DNA of 64,000 nucleotides from Noviherbaspirillum galbum. GTDB taxonomy: Bacteria; Pseudomonadota; Gammaproteobacteria; Burkholderiales; Burkholderiaceae_D. Every line of letters begins with the position of its first letter. The stretch's first letter is position 1. The notes beneath the pieces were generated by a model, which did no database searches, was not told the DNA's origin, and saw only the letters and a program-made list of their open reading frames with translations. This document shows, piece by piece, positions 21,159-28,662 of the stretch. Made by a program: the position numbers and the translations under genes. The stretch lies in contig NZ_JAAIVB010000046.1 in assembly GCF_010974945.1 (NCBI RefSeq), positions 1 through 64,000 of the forward strand, in the 5' to 3' direction.

Positions 21159-21514
21159 TCAGGAGCCAGAGAACATCGGCGAGAGATAATGCCAGCCTAT
21201 CCCGGCAGCGAATACCCATGCGGCGAGCACGAGCGCGACGCCCCAGTTGCTGCGCGGTTTTTTCCCTTCGGTCTCCATCCAGGAGGCCGCTTTCGCGCGG
21301 CATTTTTCCATAGCAGGATAATGTCGTCCAAGAAGCCGAGCACCGGGATGAAATCTGGAATGAGGTCGATGGGACTGAGCGCATAGAAGACGACCGACAT
21401 GCAGATCGCCCTGGGAAGCTAGGGCAGGCCGGGATGTTTCATTGCGAACCAGAGGGTAACACTGTCGCGTTTGAGTTTGCGCGCTCAGGCGCGAAGCGAT
21501 TCTGTCAAAGCCAT
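21159..21514 (-). pseudogene. Decayed DUF1232 (YkvA-family) membrane protein gene
   Basis: Reading from an ATG at 21514, a coherent YkvA-like sequence can be followed: ALTESLRA, a stop, ARKLKRDSVTLWFAMKHP, a second stop, then the family signature [20 protein letters not shown]. Both stops sit where tryptophan is expected: TGA at 21487-21485 and TAG at 21421-21419. After DDIILL (near 21310) the frame changes and roughly 15-18 residues appear to be missing. The C-terminus resumes in another frame ([16 protein letters not shown], then [14 protein letters not shown]) and ends at a TGA at 21161-21159. Three independent lesions argue for a real pseudogene rather than sequencing error. Length of the intact ancestor would be about 135 residues. 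Confidence 0.82.
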
Positions 21515-21547
21515 GCGGTCGTCGGTCGGGAATGCGGAAATCGCCTG

Positions 21548-21576
21548 TTACCGGGATGTCAGCCGGCTGGTATATT
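21548..21576 (+). promoter_or_regulatory. Probable sigma-70 promoter of ppx
   Basis: TTACCG (21548) and TATATT (21571) are separated by 17 bases. The -10 matches consensus at five of six positions and the -35 at three. It lies about 75 bases before the ppx ATG. No Pho-box-like direct repeat is seen next to it. Confidence 0.5.
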
Positions 21577-21651
21577 CTGACAGGTTTTGAACGCCGCTTA
21601 ATCGCGTTGTCAGGTAACTCGTCTTGAGCACCTCATCTTTCGGGAAGACTT

Positions 21652-23106
21652 ATGTTTGCAGCAGTCGATCTGGGATCCAACAGTTTCCGTCTACATGTCG
21701 GCGCGTTCGAAGGCCAGCAGCTTCGCATCGTGAAAACCGCGCGCGACCCTATCCGTCTCGCGGCGGGGCTGGATGACGAAAGCAAGCTGACCGAAGCGGC
21801 CATGAAATCGGCGGTGCAATGCCTCGCCAACTTCCGCAAGGTGCTGCTCGAACAGCCGCTGGATGCGGTCCGGGTGGTGGCAACCAATACCTTGCGGGTG
21901 GCAAGGAACGCCGCCGAATTCCTGCCCCGCGCCGAGGCCGCGATCGGGTATCCCATCGAGATCATCTCGGGCGAGGAAGAAGGCCGCCTGATCTACATGG
22001 GGGTGGCGAGCACGTTGCCGGACCCCGGGGAGAAACGCCTGGTGATCGACATCGGCGGCGGATCGACCGAACTGATTCTCGGAAAGGGAAGGGACATCGT
22101 CCATGTGGAATCATTCAGCATCGGCACCTTCAAGCAGGGCGCCTCCTTCTTTCCGGACGGCCGCATCAGCGCCCCTTCCTTCGAGGCCGCCATTTTGTCA
22201 GCGCGTTCTTATTTCGAGGACGCCGCCACCCTGTACAGTCCCCAGCACTGGACCGGCGCGTATGGTTCCTCGGGCACCATACGCGCCATTAATGACGTCA
22301 TTTCCAAAAACGGCATCGGCGATGGAACGATGTCCTACGAGAATCTGCTCGCGCTGCGCGACCGCCTGGTCAGCCTGGGCCACGTCAGCCAGGTCGACCT
22401 GGCCGGCATCAAGCAGGAGCGCGTGATCGTGATGGTGGGCGGGCTTGCGGTGCTCATCGGCATCATGCAGGAACTCGGCATGGCCGGCATGCGGGCCATC
22501 AATGCCGGACTGCGCGTTGGCGTGATCTGGGACCTTCAGTTGCGCGAGATGAAGCAGGACCGGCGCGAGCTGTCGGTGAAGGAATGCATGCGCCGCTTCC
22601 ACGCCGACCCGGACCGTGCGCGGCGCGCTGTGCAATCCGCGCAGGCGCTCTACGCCCAGCTCAAGCCCTCGTCGGATGCTTTTGGGCGTTACCTGCAATG
22701 GAGCGGCATGCTGCACGAGATCGGACTGTGCGTGTCCCACACCGGCTTCCACAAGCATTCCGCCTATCTCGTGGAAAACGCCGACCTGCCTGGCTTCACC
22801 ACGCGCGAACAAAAGCTGATGAGCCAGCTCATCCTTGGACAGAAGGGCAACCTGAGGAAGATTGCCGGCACGCTCTCCGAATCCGATCTTGCCAAGGCCG
22901 TGCTTTCGCTGCGCTTCGGGACCATGCTCATGCACGCGAAGCTGGACGCCGAAGTCAGCGAACTCCGGCTGCGAATGAAGAACAAGATCGAGGTAGAGTT
23001 CCGCAAATCATGGATCGCAAGGCATCCCACCTTCGTCTACTGGCTTGAGAAAGAGGCGTCGTGGTGGGATGAGATCGGCATCGACATGCTCATCCGCAGC
23101 AATTGA
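21652..23106 (+). CDS. ppx: Exopolyphosphatase, Ppx/GppA family
   Basis: Cleaves terminal phosphates from inorganic polyphosphate (and in some members hydrolyses pppGpp). The 484-residue protein begins with the ASKHA-fold phosphate-binding motif AAVDLGSNSFRLHVG and has EIISGEEEGRLIYMG and the second phosphate loop VIDIGGGSTELILG. A C-terminal HD-like helical region (LHEIGLCVSHTGFHKHSAYL) follows, typical of full-length Ppx. GGAAG precedes the ATG by about 6 bases. It is convergent with sixA-ppk1, so polyphosphate breakdown and synthesis are encoded side by side on opposite strands. Confidence 0.94.
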   Translation: MFAAVDLGSNSFRLHVGAFEGQQLRIVKTARDPIRLAAGLDDESKLTEAAMKSAVQCLANFRKVLLEQPLDAVRVVATNTLRVARNAAEFLPRAEAAIGYPIEIISGEEEGRLIYMGVASTLPDPGEKRLVIDIGGGSTELILGKGRDIVHVESFSIGTFKQGASFFPDGRISAPSFEAAILSARSYFEDAATLYSPQHWTGAYGSSGTIRAINDVISKNGIGDGTMSYENLLALRDRLVSLGHVSQVDLAGIKQERVIVMVGGLAVLIGIMQELGMAGMRAINAGLRVGVIWDLQLREMKQDRRELSVKECMRRFHADPDRARRAVQSAQALYAQLKPSSDAFGRYLQWSGMLHEIGLCVSHTGFHKHSAYLVENADLPGFTTREQKLMSQLILGQKGNLRKIAGTLSESDLAKAVLSLRFGTMLMHAKLDAEVSELRLRMKNKIEVEFRKSWIARHPTFVYWLEKEASWWDEIGIDMLIRSN

Positions 23107-23119
23107 AGCAGATGCAGGC

Positions 23120-23151
23120 TCGCGGCGCGACTCATGTGAAATGCGCCGCGG
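23120..23151. other. Stem-loop between convergent ppx and sixA
   Basis: CGCGGCGC (23121-23128) pairs with GCGCCGCG (23143-23150) around a 14-base loop. It lies between the two convergent stop codons and may act as a transcription barrier for both strands, though there is no U-run on either side. Confidence 0.45.
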
Positions 23152-23155
23152 GCCG

Positions 23156-23602
23156 CTATTTCGTGAACCCCGGCCCCATCCAAGCCTTGACGTAGACCTT
23201 GTGCTCCGCGTCATGTGCGAGCCAGGCAGCATGCGCCTTACGTATCTCCAGGTCTTTCTTTTCGCCGAACAGCAGCATTGCCATGAGTTCGCCGAGCAGC
23301 GGCTGGTGGCCAACGATCATGACGGTCTCCCGGCTGTCGGGCCAGTTGATGGCGGCAATGATCTGCTCCGGGGTGGAATCGACCGACAGCGCGGCATGCG
23401 TCTTGAATTTCCGTCCGAGCGCCTCGGCGGTTGAAACGCACCTGACCGCGGGGCTCGCCAGGATGCGGCAGCTTCCCGGCAGGTGCCGGTCCAGCCACTT
23501 TCCCATTTTGGCCGCCTGTTTCACGCCCTTCGCGGTCAACGGGCGCGCCGCGTCATCCTCTCCCGGTGCGGCATCCGCATGCCGCCAAAGTATGAGTTCC
23601 AC
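23156..23602 (-). CDS. sixA: Phosphohistidine phosphatase SixA
   Basis: Histidine-phosphatase superfamily enzyme of 148 residues, short as is normal for SixA. The catalytic motif is LILWRHADA at the N-terminus, with RPLTAKGVKQAAKMGKWL and the second histidine in VMIVGHQPLLGEL. In other bacteria SixA dephosphorylates phosphohistidine on signalling proteins. It starts with GTG preceded by AGGA at 7 bases. It lies 24 bases after ppk1 on the same strand, so it is likely co-transcribed with it; the PPK1 reaction goes through a phosphohistidine, which makes the pairing suggestive. Confidence 0.92.
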   Translation of the reverse strand: MELILWRHADAAPGEDDAARPLTAKGVKQAAKMGKWLDRHLPGSCRILASPAVRCVSTAEALGRKFKTHAALSVDSTPEQIIAAINWPDSRETVMIVGHQPLLGELMAMLLFGEKKDLEIRKAHAAWLAHDAEHKVYVKAWMGPGFTK

Positions 23603-23626
23603 ACAAGTTCCTTTCTCCGGTCAAGA

Positions 23627-25750
23627 TCATTTATCTGGCAGCGGATTGCTTGATCCGATCGTGCCCAGCGAACGGGCGAGATGCAGTTGCGCGCTGAATG
23701 TCCCTTCCTTGCTTCTTGGCTTGCGTCGGCGATACTTGCCGTCGGCATTGAGTTCCCAAGCATTCGCCGTATCCCTCATGTAGGGGGTAAGGCCTTCGTT
23801 GATGACCCGCTTCTTCAGGCTGGAATCCAGGATGGGAAACGCCACTTCCACCCGCCGGAACAGATTGCGGTTCATCCAGTCCGCGCTCGCGAGGTAGACG
23901 TCATGGCGCCTGTCGTTCTTGAAGTAATAGATGCGGCTGTGTTCGAGGAAGCGCCCGACGATGGAGCGGACCCGGATGTTCTCGGACAGCCCGGGGACGC
24001 CGGGCCGCAGCGCGCAGGCGCCGCGCACGATCAGGTCGATCTTCACGCCGTCCGCCGACGCGGCATACAGCGCGCGTATCACCGATTCATCGAGCAAGGC
24101 GTTCATCTTGGCAATGATCCTGGCTGGCTTGCCCTGCTTGGCAATCGCGCCTTCGCGGCGGATTGCCTGGATGATTTCCTTCTGCAGCGAAAATGGCGCC
24201 AGCCAGAGGTATTCCAGATTCTTCGGCTTGGTGAGGCTCGTGAGATGAATGAACACCTCGTTGACGTCGGAAGTGAGTCCGGGGTGCGCGGTCAGCAGGC
24301 CGAAATCGGTGTACAGCTTGGTCGTCCTGGGATGATAGTTGCCCGTGCCGAGATGCGCATACCGCCTCAGGCCCGACTCGTTGCGCCGCAGGACGAGGGC
24401 GAGCTTGGCGTGCGTCTTCAGGCCTACCACGCCGTAGACGACCTGGGCGCCCACGCGCTCCAGCCGCTCCGCCCAGTTGATGTTTGCTTCCTCGTCGAAA
24501 CGCGCCATCAGTTCCACGATGACTGTCACTTCCTTGCCGCGCAGCGCGGCAGTGATCAGCGATTCCATCAGGTCCGAGTTCATGCCGGTACGGTAGATGG
24601 TCTGCTTGATGGCGACGACATCCGGATCCAGGGCGGCCCGGCGGATGAATTCCACGACGGGCTCGAACGACTCGAAGGGATGGTGCAGCAGCACGTCTTC
24701 CTTGTCCAGCCGGGCGAACAGATCGGTATTGTGTACCTTGGGCGACAGGCCGGGCGTGAACGGGGAAAAGTAGAGCGAAGGCGTCGTCACCGAATTGATC
24801 AGTTCGAGAAGCCGCACCATGTTGACGGGGCCATCAACTGCGAACAGACGCGTGCGGTCGATGTTGAACTGGTTGAGCAGGAATTGCGACAGGTGCTCAG
24901 GGCACTTGTCGGCAACCTCGAGCCTGACGGCAAAGCCGAATTGCCGGCTGTGCAGTTCGCTCTGCAGCGCCTGCCTCAGGTTCTTCACTTCTTCCTCGTC
25001 GACCCAGAGATCGCTGTTGCGGGTCACGCGGAATTGGGAGTATCCAATGACTTCCCGTCCGGTGAACAGATCGGCGATGTGCGCATGGATCACCGATGAC
25101 AGCAGGCAGAAGGACGTTCCCTTCTTCGACAACTCGTCGGGAAGGCGGATGACACGCGGCAGCACACGCGGCGCCTTCAGGATCGCAATTCCGGTGCCCC
25201 GGCCGAATGCGTCCTTGCCGGACAGCTCGACGATGAAGTTCAGGCTCTTGTTCACCACCTGCGGGAAAGGGTGCGCGGGATCGAGACCGATCGGCGTGAG
25301 CAGGGGGCGGACTTCGCGGTTGAAATAATCCTTCACCCATGCACGCTGCTCCTCGGTCCGGTCCTGATGCCGCAGGAGGTGGATGCCGTTCGCCGACAGC
25401 TGGGGAAGGATGGTGTCGTTCAGCAGCTGGTACTGGCGCGCGACGATCTGCTTGCATTCCGCGATGGCCATGTCGATATTGGTTGCCAGCGAAGGCGGCA
25501 GCGCCGTGCTGTCGCCTCCCAGCCGGTTCTGGGCCAGCTGGCTTGCGATGCGGACTTCGAAGAATTCATCGAGGTTGCTGCTGACGATGCATAGATAACG
25601 CAAGCGCTCCATCAGCGGGATGGAGGCATCTTCCGCCTGGGCCAGCACCCGGCGGTTGAACTCGATCTGCGACAGTTCCCGGTTGAGGAATGTCCCTGTC
25701 TGTTTCGGGATGGAGGACAGCTCGCTTGGTGACGAGGTCTTTTTATTCAT
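23627..25750 (-). CDS. ppk: Polyphosphate kinase 1
   Basis: Reversibly polymerises the gamma-phosphate of ATP into long-chain polyphosphate. At 707 residues it is full length. It shows the N-terminal FLNRELSQIEFNRRVL, the phosphorylated-histidine region GLKTHAKLALVLRR (near residue 446) and YAHLGTGNYHPRTTKLYTD. The second phospholipase-D-like lobe has IIAKMNALLD and RGACALRPGVPGL, and the C-terminal signature is ASADWMNRNLFRRVEVAFPI. A Pho-box-like promoter lies 33-66 bases before the ATG. sixA follows 24 bases downstream. Confidence 0.96.
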   Translation of the reverse strand: MNKKTSSPSELSSIPKQTGTFLNRELSQIEFNRRVLAQAEDASIPLMERLRYLCIVSSNLDEFFEVRIASQLAQNRLGGDSTALPPSLATNIDMAIAECKQIVARQYQLLNDTILPQLSANGIHLLRHQDRTEEQRAWVKDYFNREVRPLLTPIGLDPAHPFPQVVNKSLNFIVELSGKDAFGRGTGIAILKAPRVLPRVIRLPDELSKKGTSFCLLSSVIHAHIADLFTGREVIGYSQFRVTRNSDLWVDEEEVKNLRQALQSELHSRQFGFAVRLEVADKCPEHLSQFLLNQFNIDRTRLFAVDGPVNMVRLLELINSVTTPSLYFSPFTPGLSPKVHNTDLFARLDKEDVLLHHPFESFEPVVEFIRRAALDPDVVAIKQTIYRTGMNSDLMESLITAALRGKEVTVIVELMARFDEEANINWAERLERVGAQVVYGVVGLKTHAKLALVLRRNESGLRRYAHLGTGNYHPRTTKLYTDFGLLTAHPGLTSDVNEVFIHLTSLTKPKNLEYLWLAPFSLQKEIIQAIRREGAIAKQGKPARIIAKMNALLDESVIRALYAASADGVKIDLIVRGACALRPGVPGLSENIRVRSIVGRFLEHSRIYYFKNDRRHDVYLASADWMNRNLFRRVEVAFPILDSSLKKRVINEGLTPYMRDTANAWELNADGKYRRRKPRSKEGTFSAQLHLARSLGTIGSSNPLPDK

Positions 25751-25782
25751 GGAAACGGATGATTCCTGTGGTCATCCGTCAG

Positions 25783-25816
25783 AGTGTAATTAGCTTATAT
25801 GACAAGTTTGTGACGG
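25783..25816 (-). promoter_or_regulatory. Pho-box promoter of ppk1-sixA
   Basis: On the minus strand, CCGTCACAAACTTGTCAT (25816-25799) matches the 18-base Pho-box consensus at 14 positions. Its two GTCA half-sites are exactly 11 bases apart. Ten bases further on is TACACT (25788-25783), a 4/6 match to the -10 hexamer. The same 10-base spacing is found in PhoB-activated promoters such as pstS of E. coli. PhoB would therefore replace -35 recognition and induce polyphosphate synthesis under phosphate limitation. Confidence 0.72.
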
Positions 25817-25919
25817 AGAACAGGAACTCCCAATTTAGCCGCGCAGGCGGGCAGAGCCCGACGGCCTTCCTGGTCTTGCCATAGAGTAATACATTCCCGG
25901 AGGCGGGATTGTTCCGCCG

Positions 25920-26162
25920 TTAGCGACTCGCGCGGTAATACCTCTTGACGCGCTTCGACACCAGAATGGGAAGGTAATCGGTGACTTCGGCCTGATCGGA
26001 AAGCTCGTCGAGGACTTCCTCATACGCCGCGGCAACTTCATCCACCGGCATGCCTATTTCCTCGGCCAGCGCATGAATGCTGTGCACATGGCGGTCCGCC
26101 ATCCCGGGAGGGTTGATGTCGTCATCGGGATCGAGGGGTGCCGAGTGATTGCGTGACGCCAT
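25920..26162 (-). CDS. DUF3562 family protein
   Basis: An 80-residue acidic protein of the DUF3562 family, whose role is unknown. The family core is visible as HVHSIHALAEEIGMPVDEV, then AAAYEEVLDEL and DYLPILVSKRVKRYYR at the C-terminus. The fold is probably helical and could be a small DNA- or protein-binding module. GGAAGG lies about 10 bases upstream of the ATG. It sits between ppk1 and the PhoX gene on the same strand, so its location hints at a phosphate or stress connection, but nothing in the sequence proves it. Confidence 0.75.
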   Translation of the reverse strand: MASRNHSAPLDPDDDINPPGMADRHVHSIHALAEEIGMPVDEVAAAYEEVLDELSDQAEVTDYLPILVSKRVKRYYRASR

Positions 26163-26324
26163 GGCATGACCTTCCAGAACAGGTAGTGCTGAGGGCCGGA
26201 AAACCGGAATCAGGAAGTAAACATAATCGCCCCGCCATCATCTGTCGAGACCGGAATATCAATGGAAATGCCGATGCCCATGTGTCGGATAAATGAAGGC
26301 ATCCGCAAGGCAAGCTGGCGTCCG

Positions 26325-26346
26325 CGGCAGGCTGCAAGGCCTGCCG
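26325..26346. other. Hairpin after the PhoX-family gene
   Basis: CGGCAGGC and GCCTGCCG form a perfect 8-base stem with a 6-base loop, 19 bases beyond the stop codon of the PhoX-family gene. No U-tract follows on either strand, so its role in termination is uncertain. Confidence 0.45.
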
Positions 26347-26364
26347 TCGGAACGCTAGGCTTCA

Positions 26365-28347
26365 TCAGGCCAAAGTCGGCATGCCCGTGATGTATCCGAC
26401 CGCCGCGCCGTACAGGTTGCGGTAGTTCGCCTTCAACAGCGGATCGAGCTGCTGGTACACCTTGGAATGCAGGCCGCCCGTGACGTTGCCGCTTGCGTCC
26501 TTGGTCAATTCCCAGTCGCCGGCATGCTGGAAGTTGCTCATGATGTAGGCAAAGCCGTTGATGTCGTCCACGGCATGCAAGCCGGTCGACTCCGCGCCCG
26601 CCGGCGTGGACAAGATGCGAGAGAGTTGCCTCGTATCGACGTTGTAGGCCCAGAGGAAATTATTGACGTGGGTATTGCTGTCCTCGCCGATGAAAAGCGT
26701 GCGCAGCTTCTCGGAAAACTTGAGGTTGTCGGGCGTGGCGATCTTGTCCGGATTGGCATAGTTGCCCAGCGCGTCCTGCGCTTTCATCTTTCCGCCGCCC
26801 AGGTCCTCGGAGACGAGGGCGGGCACCGCCGCCATGTCGACGGGCACCCATTCCGAGTCGATGACAGCGCCGCCGGTATCCCGTTGTCCGGCCTTGAGAT
26901 TCTGCTGATACACCGCCCCTGAATACGGGCCCTCGACCTTGACGTCGCCGGAGCCATCCAGCATCGATGCCTCGATGCGCGACATTGCCACATAGGCGAT
27001 CTTGTCCTTCGCATTGACCGTCGTGCCTTCCCATTTGGTGAAGCCCATCGAACCGCCGGCAAGCGCGGCGTACCGGTGCGTTTCGAGAAAGGCGGCCGCC
27101 TTCTCCATGCCTGGCTTGATTTTAATCCAGTTGAATTTTCCGCCGAAGGGAATCTTCTTGTAGCTGGCATCCTGCGGGTCCGACGTCTTGACGTCCATGA
27201 TGTCGGCGGCGGTGATTCCGCCATCGACGAGTGCCTTGATTTCCGCGCTGGTCGCGCTGCCAAGCCTGATCCAGCCCAGAGTGGCGGAGCCCGGTCCGGT
27301 TCCGGAGGTCTGGTTCCACTTGCCGACGTACAACACGCCGCTCGAAAGATCGCGCGCCCTGTCGGCGATGAACATGAAGGCGCCGCCATTGGTGGCATCG
27401 TCACCCATCAGCACGGTGCGTTCGTCAGGCATGACCTGCACGAGCTCGTGGGAGATGCGTCCCAGGCAGTAGTGTTTCCTGATGGTGCCCGTGCCGTCCG
27501 GGTTGACCGTCACTTCCGGCAGATGGCCGTAGTGATATGGACTGGTCTTGCCTGCATCGCCGAAGGTGTTCTTCGCGAATCCAAGATACTGCGCATTGCT
27601 TGCGGCCGTAGTCGCATCCGGTTCATATTCCTCGCTGGACAGATGCGTGTTCCATGGCGAGCGCGATGCGCCGCACGTGATCCACAAGCCTTTCGCCGGG
27701 CTGGTGTCGACGTTGTGGTACTTCACCAAGGTAAGCTTTCCGGTCGCCTTGTCCTGGTCAAGGGTCAGCACGGCGATTGGCGAGGGCAACAGGCCATACA
27801 TCGATGTCCCGCCTGCATTTCGCGTGGTGTACTCGAACTGCACGACCGCGAATACGGTGTTTCCCTTGACGCCGGCGACAGTCGCATTGGGCAGGGTGAT
27901 GAATGACGACCCATCGGGCGAGTCGGAATAGAACTGCGGACTTCCGGCGGCACTGGCGTCTAGGATCGGCTGGTTGTTGATGTCGTAGTATCCGCCGGCC
28001 AGGATCGTACCGCCGGAGCCGTTGGGAACCTGCGCGCCGGTGATGAAGAAGGGCTCGTAGCCCAGCGTGTAGGCCTGTTTCCGGCCATCGCTGTAGGTAG
28101 CCGTCATGCCCGATGCAATGCTCATGGTCGCCATGGCCGCCGGATTGGCGAGCGTCGGCGCGGCCATTCCGGAAAAGGAAATCGAACTCAGGCTAACCGC
28201 GGGCAGAGCGGTTTCGGCCGGAACGGCGGCGGAGGAACCGCCGCAGGCGGCGAGCAGCGCGGCGCTGCTGCCGCTGGCAAGGGGAAGCAGGGGAGCGCCA
28301 GACAGGATTTTCAGAAGCCGGCGGCGGGGAGCGTCGATGTTATGCAT
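26365..28347 (-). CDS. PhoX-family (DUF839) phosphatase, Tat-exported lipoprotein
   Basis: Member of the PhoX/DUF839 family, calcium- and iron-dependent alkaline phosphatases that release phosphate from organic esters outside the cytoplasm. The 660-residue protein starts with a twin-arginine motif (RRRLLKIL), followed by a hydrophobic stretch and a lipobox (LAAC), so it is probably folded in the cytoplasm, exported by Tat and lipid-anchored. Family features include YGLLPSPIAVLTLD, CGASRSPWNTHLSSEEYEP (with acidic metal-ligand candidates) and FKFSEKLRTLFIGEDSNTH-like segments. AAGG lies 6 bases before the ATG. A Pho-box-like promoter lies about 110 bases upstream, supporting a phosphate-starvation role. 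Confidence 0.86.
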   Translation of the reverse strand: MHNIDAPRRRLLKILSGAPLLPLASGSSAALLAACGGSSAAVPAETALPAVSLSSISFSGMAAPTLANPAAMATMSIASGMTATYSDGRKQAYTLGYEPFFITGAQVPNGSGGTILAGGYYDINNQPILDASAAGSPQFYSDSPDGSSFITLPNATVAGVKGNTVFAVVQFEYTTRNAGGTSMYGLLPSPIAVLTLDQDKATGKLTLVKYHNVDTSPAKGLWITCGASRSPWNTHLSSEEYEPDATTAASNAQYLGFAKNTFGDAGKTSPYHYGHLPEVTVNPDGTGTIRKHYCLGRISHELVQVMPDERTVLMGDDATNGGAFMFIADRARDLSSGVLYVGKWNQTSGTGPGSATLGWIRLGSATSAEIKALVDGGITAADIMDVKTSDPQDASYKKIPFGGKFNWIKIKPGMEKAAAFLETHRYAALAGGSMGFTKWEGTTVNAKDKIAYVAMSRIEASMLDGSGDVKVEGPYSGAVYQQNLKAGQRDTGGAVIDSEWVPVDMAAVPALVSEDLGGGKMKAQDALGNYANPDKIATPDNLKFSEKLRTLFIGEDSNTHVNNFLWAYNVDTRQLSRILSTPAGAESTGLHAVDDINGFAYIMSNFQHAGDWELTKDASGNVTGGLHSKVYQQLDPLLKANYRNLYGAAVGYITGMPTLA

Positions 28348-28455
28348 GGATGCCTTATCCTTGTTGGGTTTGACGATCTCGATGGCGTGCTGCCATCTCT
28401 TGAGCAGGAGCGCTAATGTTCTTGATGCGATGCATGGCTAACTATTGCGCCGCGA

Positions 28456-28489
28456 AGAATATCCGCCTGATGTGACGTGGCAATGACAG
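28456..28489 (-). promoter_or_regulatory. Pho-box promoter of the PhoX-family gene
   Basis: On the minus strand, CTGTCATTGCCACGTCAC (28489-28472) has a perfect first half-site (CTGTCAT) and a second GTCAC exactly 11 bases later, 12 of 18 matches to the Pho-box consensus. Exactly 10 bases downstream is TATTCT (28461-28456), 4/6 to the -10 hexamer. The layout is the same as at ppk1. The implied 5' leader is about 100 bases. Confidence 0.68.
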
Positions 28490-28662
28490 CATTGGAGGCG
28501 ATGCCTTGCGGCACGAAGAGGGTGGTTGCATGTCGCGTGCTCTGCCATAGCGCAATATGGGTGGGCCGGGTGTCGGCGAAAATGGGTGCGAGGAATCTGC
28601 ACTCGTCTCGCCGTTCTTCCTGTCCAACCAATCCCCTTCCGCGTGAAATCCGGGTGACCTCC

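Noticed and set aside
21485..21487. UGA read as tryptophan in the YkvA remnant
   Set aside because: The second lost tryptophan is a TAG and there is also a frameshift deletion, so recoding is not needed and gene decay is the simpler reading.
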